In this document: positions 5,574 through 8,393 of the stretch, one piece after another
How the letters are laid out: each line of letters opens with the position of its first letter
Numbering within the stretch: position 1 is the first letter of the stretch
Assembly: GCA_044348345.1 (NCBI GenBank)
Contig: JBIKSZ010000170.1
Coordinates: 1 to 8,393 of the forward strand
Source of the DNA: Falsiroseomonas sp044348345
Lineage (GTDB): Bacteria > Pseudomonadota > Alphaproteobacteria > Acetobacterales > Acetobacteraceae
Direction: 5' to 3'
Length of the DNA: 8,393 nucleotides
The notes under the pieces: generated by a model
Told to the model about the DNA's origin: nothing
What the model saw: the letters and a program-made list of their open reading frames with translations, nothing else
Databases searched by the model: none
Program-made: the position numbers and the translations under genes

Positions 5574-6700
5574 GCGGCGCCGCACTCGCCCGCGGCAAGC
5601 CCCGGCCGGAGGCGATCTCGCCCGAAGCCGCGGCAGTGCTCGGCGCGCTGCCGGTGGCGGCCGTCGTGCTCGATCCAGCCGATCGCTTCCGCTACGCCAA
5701 CCCGGCGGCTGAGCTGTTCTTCCAGCACTCCGCGCCCTTCCTCTCGGCGCTGTCGCTGCGCGACCTGCTGCCGCCGGATAACCGCCTTTTTGGCCTGCTC
5801 GCGCAGGTGCGGCGCCACGACGCGCCGGTGCATGACCACGACCTGGTGCTCGAAAGCCCTAGGCTCCGGCGCTTCGGCGTCGCCGCCCAGGGCGCGCCGC
5901 TGCCGGAGATGCCGGGCTGCGTTGTCCTGACGCTGCATGACGCGTCCACCGCGCAGATGCTCGACCGGCAGCTGAACTTTCGGGGCGCCGCGCGCGGCGC
6001 TTCCGCCATGGCGGCGATGCTCGCGCATGAGGTAAAAAACCCACTTTCGGGCATCCGTGGCGCCGCGCAGCTTCTGGAACAGGGCGCGAGCGAGGCCGAC
6101 CGCGAGCTTTGCCTGCTGATCCAGGATGAGACCGACCGCATCAAGAACCTGGTCGAGAGGATGGACATGTTCTCCGACCGGCCCATCGACCGGGCGGGGG
6201 TGAACATCCACGAGGTGCTCGACCATGTCCGGCGCATCGCGCTGTCGGGCTTCGCGGCGCAGTTGCGGATCGTGCAGGACTACGACCCCTCCCTGCCGCC
6301 GGTCTGGGGTAATCGCGACCAGCTGGTGCAGATCCTGCTGAACCTGGTGAAGAACGCCGCCGAGGCGGTGGACCCGCGCGAGGGCGAGATCCAGCTCATC
6401 ACTGCCTTCCACCATGGCGTGCGCATCGCCGTGCCTGGCAGCTCTGAGCGCGTGCACCTGCCGCTGCAGGTGGTGGTGCGCGACAACGGGCCCGGCATCC
6501 CCGAGGAAGTGCGCGCCACCCTCTTCGAGCCATTCGTCACCACCAAGCGTGGCGGGCAAGGGCTTGGCCTCGCTCTGGTGGCGAAGCTCGTTGCCGACCA
6601 GGGCGGGCTGATCGAATGCGACAGCCGCCCCGGCCGCACCACCTTCCGCCTTTCGCTGCCCGCGCCGCCCCGCCGCGCCGATCAGGGAGACACGCCATGA
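5570..6700 (+). CDS. ntrB: Nitrogen regulation sensor histidine kinase NtrB (GlnL)
   Basis: The 376-aa protein is a soluble two-component kinase without membrane segments. An N-terminal PAS domain (about residues 20-125; LDPADRFRYANPAAELFF) is followed by the HisKA H-box AMLAHEVKNPLSGIRGAAQLL with phosphorylated His153. Next is a GHKL ATPase with the N-box LLNLVKNAAEAV (256-267), the G1 box DNGPGIP (305-311), LFEPFVTTK (318-326) and the G2 box GGQGLGLAL. In the known pathway, NtrB phosphorylates NtrC when nitrogen is limiting, and PII (GlnB) switches it to a phosphatase under sufficiency. Start and stop both sit in ATGA overlaps with dusB and ntrC, so the three genes are probably translationally coupled. 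All catalytic motifs are intact. Confidence 0.96.
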   Translation: MSGAALARGKPRPEAISPEAAAVLGALPVAAVVLDPADRFRYANPAAELFFQHSAPFLSALSLRDLLPPDNRLFGLLAQVRRHDAPVHDHDLVLESPRLRRFGVAAQGAPLPEMPGCVVLTLHDASTAQMLDRQLNFRGAARGASAMAAMLAHEVKNPLSGIRGAAQLLEQGASEADRELCLLIQDETDRIKNLVERMDMFSDRPIDRAGVNIHEVLDHVRRIALSGFAAQLRIVQDYDPSLPPVWGNRDQLVQILLNLVKNAAEAVDPREGEIQLITAFHHGVRIAVPGSSERVHLPLQVVVRDNGPGIPEEVRATLFEPFVTTKRGGQGLGLALVAKLVADQGGLIECDSRPGRTTFRLSLPAPPRRADQGDTP

Positions 6701-8163
6701 GCGAGGTTGCCGCCCCGCCGGGTTCCGCGACGACGCGAACGATCCTGATTGCCGATGACGACCGGGCGATCCGCACGGTGCTGAGCCAGGCGCTGGGGCG
6801 GGCGGGCTATCATGTCCGCGCCACCTCCTCCGCCGCGACGCTCTGGCGCTGGGTGGAGGATGGGGAGGGCGACCTCGTCATCACCGATGTCATCATGCCG
6901 GATGAGAACGGGCTCGACCTCGTGCCGCGCATCCGCCGCGTGCGGCCGGATCTGCGCGTCCTGGTGATGAGCGCGCAATCCACCTTCTCCACCGCGCTGA
7001 AGGCGACCCAGCGCGGTGCCTTCGACTACCTGCCGAAGCCCTTCGACCTGAAGGAATTGCTCGCCGTCGTCGGCCGCGCGCTCGCCGCCCCGACGCCGAG
7101 CGAGGCGACCGAGGGCGAGGAGCAGGAGGAACGCCTGCCCCTGGTCGGGCGCAGCCCAGCGATGCAGGAAATCTACCGCACCGTCGCGCGGCTCACGACC
7201 ACCGACCTTACGGTGATGATCACGGGCGAATCCGGCACGGGCAAGGAGCTGGTTGCGCGCGCGCTGCACGATTACGGGCGCCGCCGGGCGGGGCCGTTCG
7301 TCGCGATCAACATGGCCGCGATCCCGCGCGAGCTGATCGAAAGCGAGCTGTTCGGCCATGAGCGCGGCGCCTTCACCGGCGCGCTGAACCGCGGCGTCGG
7401 CCGCTTCGAACAGGCCGCCGGCGGCACGCTCTTCCTCGACGAGATCGGCGACATGCCGCCCGAGGCGCAGACCCGTCTGCTGCGCGTGCTGCAGGAAGGC
7501 GAGTTCACCACCGTCGGTGGCCGCCAGCCGATCAAGGCGAATGTTCGCATCGTCGCGGCCACCCACCGCGATCTGCGCCAGGCGATCCGTGGCGGCATGT
7601 TCCGTGAGGATTTATTCTACCGCCTGAACGTCGTGCCCATCCGCCTGCCGCCGCTGCGTGAACGGGCCGAGGATATCCCGCTGCTCGCGCGGCACTTCCT
7701 GGAACGTGCGCGCGCGGCCGGGCTGCCGGGCAAGCAGCTCGACCAGGGCGCGCTCGACCGGCTGAAGGCGCATAACTGGCCGGGCAATGCGCGCGAGCTG
7801 GAAAACCTCATGCGCCGCCTGGCCGCGCTCTACCCGCAGGAGATCATTGGCGCCGATGCGGTCGCCAGCGAGCTGGCCGAAGCCGCCCTGCCGGCGGAGG
7901 AGTCTGCCCGCGCGCCGGAAACCCTGGAGCAATCGGTCGAGCGCCACCTGCAGGGCTTCATGGCCGCGCATAAGGACGGGATGCCGATCCGCGACCTCTA
8001 TGACCGTGTCCTGGCCGAGGTGGAGCGCCCCCTGCTGCGCCTCGCTCTGTCCGCCACGCGCGGCAACCAGATCAAGGCCGCGGCGCTGCTCGGGCTCAAT
8101 CGGAACACCCTGCGGAAGAAGCTGCGCGAGCTGGAGCTGCCGGTGGTGCGCGGCCTGTCCTGA
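6697..8163 (+). CDS. ntrC: Nitrogen response regulator NtrC (GlnG), sigma-54 activator
   Basis: The 488-aa protein has three standard parts. The receiver domain (about 14-130) has acidic residues Asp20-22, phospho-acceptor Asp64 in VITDVIMPDENG, and Lys114 in YLPKPF. The AAA+ domain (about 148-380) has Walker A GESGTGKE (177-184), the sigma-54-contacting GAFTGA loop (224-229) and Walker B with Asp248-Glu249, followed by FREDLFYRLNVVPIRLPPLR. The C-terminal Fis-type helix-turn-helix is at about 452-481 (GNQIKAAALLGLNRNTLRKKL). Phosphorylated NtrC binds upstream sites and drives open complex formation at sigma-54 promoters of nitrogen genes. The ATG at 6697 overlaps the ntrB stop and has AGGGAGA at 6683-6689 before it. 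The perfect sigma-54 core at 1413-1428 is a possible, unproven target. Confidence 0.97.
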   Translation: MSEVAAPPGSATTRTILIADDDRAIRTVLSQALGRAGYHVRATSSAATLWRWVEDGEGDLVITDVIMPDENGLDLVPRIRRVRPDLRVLVMSAQSTFSTALKATQRGAFDYLPKPFDLKELLAVVGRALAAPTPSEATEGEEQEERLPLVGRSPAMQEIYRTVARLTTTDLTVMITGESGTGKELVARALHDYGRRRAGPFVAINMAAIPRELIESELFGHERGAFTGALNRGVGRFEQAAGGTLFLDEIGDMPPEAQTRLLRVLQEGEFTTVGGRQPIKANVRIVAATHRDLRQAIRGGMFREDLFYRLNVVPIRLPPLRERAEDIPLLARHFLERARAAGLPGKQLDQGALDRLKAHNWPGNARELENLMRRLAALYPQEIIGADAVASELAEAALPAEESARAPETLEQSVERHLQGFMAAHKDGMPIRDLYDRVLAEVERPLLRLALSATRGNQIKAAALLGLNRNTLRKKLRELELPVVRGLS

Positions 8164-8183
8164 CCCCCAGGGCCGCCCTGCCT

Positions 8184-8208
8184 GGCCGCCCGGCCGGGCC
8201 GGGTGGCT
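8184..8208. repeat. Strong GC hairpin between ntrC and the putative ntrY
   Basis: Ten base pairs, one of them G-T, join 8185-8194 to 8198-8207 around a CGG loop, and a further G-T pair at the base extends the stem to 8184-8208. A smaller hairpin, CAGGG-CCG-CCCTG, lies just before it (8168-8180). No T-run follows directly; a short TTCTTT at 8221-8226 comes 13 bases later. It is therefore not a classical terminator. It may slow readthrough or protect the ntrC mRNA end. A weak -10-like TATGCT at 8229-8234 lies downstream, without a good -35, so a separate ntrY promoter is possible but not shown. Confidence 0.5.
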
Positions 8209-8296
8209 GCGCGGCCGGCGTTCTTTGCTATGCTGGCGGCGTGAGCGGATCTGCCAACCCCTTTTCCCCCGCCGCCAGGGCGCGGAGCGTGCGCCC

Positions 8297-8393
8297 TTGA
8301 GCGGGGCGGCGACCAGCGCCCCGCAGGCGGGCGACACGCCCCCAGGGCGGTCCCGGCTGGCCGACCGGCTGCTTGGCCGGGCGATGACGCTCG
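8297..8393 (+). CDS. ntrY: Probable NtrY sensor kinase, N-terminal start (partial)
   Basis: An open frame enters from the gap after ntrC and runs off the window. From TTG 8297 it reads MSGAATSAPQAGDTPPG and continues with a basic stretch (RSRLADRLLGRAMTL), which fits the short cytoplasmic tail ahead of the first membrane helix of NtrY. CGGAGCG (8283-8289) is a possible ribosome binding site. The only in-frame ATG in the window is at 8384. The assignment rests mainly on context: ntrB-ntrC-ntrY-ntrX is a conserved order in alphaproteobacteria. No diagnostic domain is inside the window. If confirmed, NtrY would be the membrane histidine kinase partnering NtrX in nitrogen and redox sensing. Confidence 0.55.
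   Translation, partial: MSGAATSAPQAGDTPPGRSRLADRLLGRAMTL

Noticed and set aside
4332..5585. Upstream in-frame extension of ispDF on the minus strand
   Set aside because: The extension is antisense to dusB and lacks family similarity; IspD proteins start just before the ALLVAAGRG motif.
1..8393. tRNA, rRNA, CRISPR array, insertion sequence or attachment site
   Set aside because: No cloverleaf, spaced direct repeats, transposase frame or terminal inverted repeats could be recognised.

Overview
The window is very GC-rich and has the gene order of an alphaproteobacterium. Two marks support this: a fused ispDF gene, and the order dusB(nifR3)-ntrB-ntrC followed by what looks like the start of ntrY. 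GC content and protein style suggest Rhodospirillales/Acetobacterales (a Roseomonas-like member of Acetobacteraceae), but this is an inference without a database search.

Layout. Bases 2-166 (+) are the C-terminal end of an enoyl-CoA hydratase/isomerase. Twenty-one bases later comes an SCP2-type thiolase (188-1354, +), so this end is a fatty-acyl-CoA degradation operon. A 532-bp stretch without a convincing protein gene follows (1355-1886). It holds an inverted repeat, a perfect DnaA-box 9-mer, a full-consensus sigma-54 promoter core (TGGCACG-N4-TTGCT, 1413-1428) and a very strong intrinsic terminator (1496-1531). The promoter and terminator together bound a predicted transcript of about 93 nt with no plausible reading frame: a candidate nitrogen- or stress-controlled small RNA. 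A possible sigma-70-type promoter (1697-1726) and a structured leader then precede a 430-aa protein (1887-3179, +) that resembles phage tail/spike structural proteins but has no phage genes beside it.

That gene converges on ispDF (3186-4331, -), the bifunctional enzyme of the MEP isoprenoid pathway. ispDF is divergent from the dusB-ntrB-ntrC operon (4482-8163, +). These three genes are joined by 4-bp ATGA overlaps. They encode tRNA dihydrouridine synthase, the NtrB nitrogen sensor kinase and the NtrC sigma-54 activator, whose GAFTGA loop is intact. After a 133-bp gap with a strong hairpin, a TTG-started frame running off the window end is probably ntrY.

The main candidate for something undescribed is the sigma-54 promoter/terminator unit at about 1413-1531. 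It lies 5.3 kb from the ntrC gene, whose product is the type of activator such a promoter needs. The unpaired linker of the predicted RNA is rich in CCUU/CCUC, which could pair with Shine-Dalgarno sequences. The orphan phage-like protein is the second point of interest.
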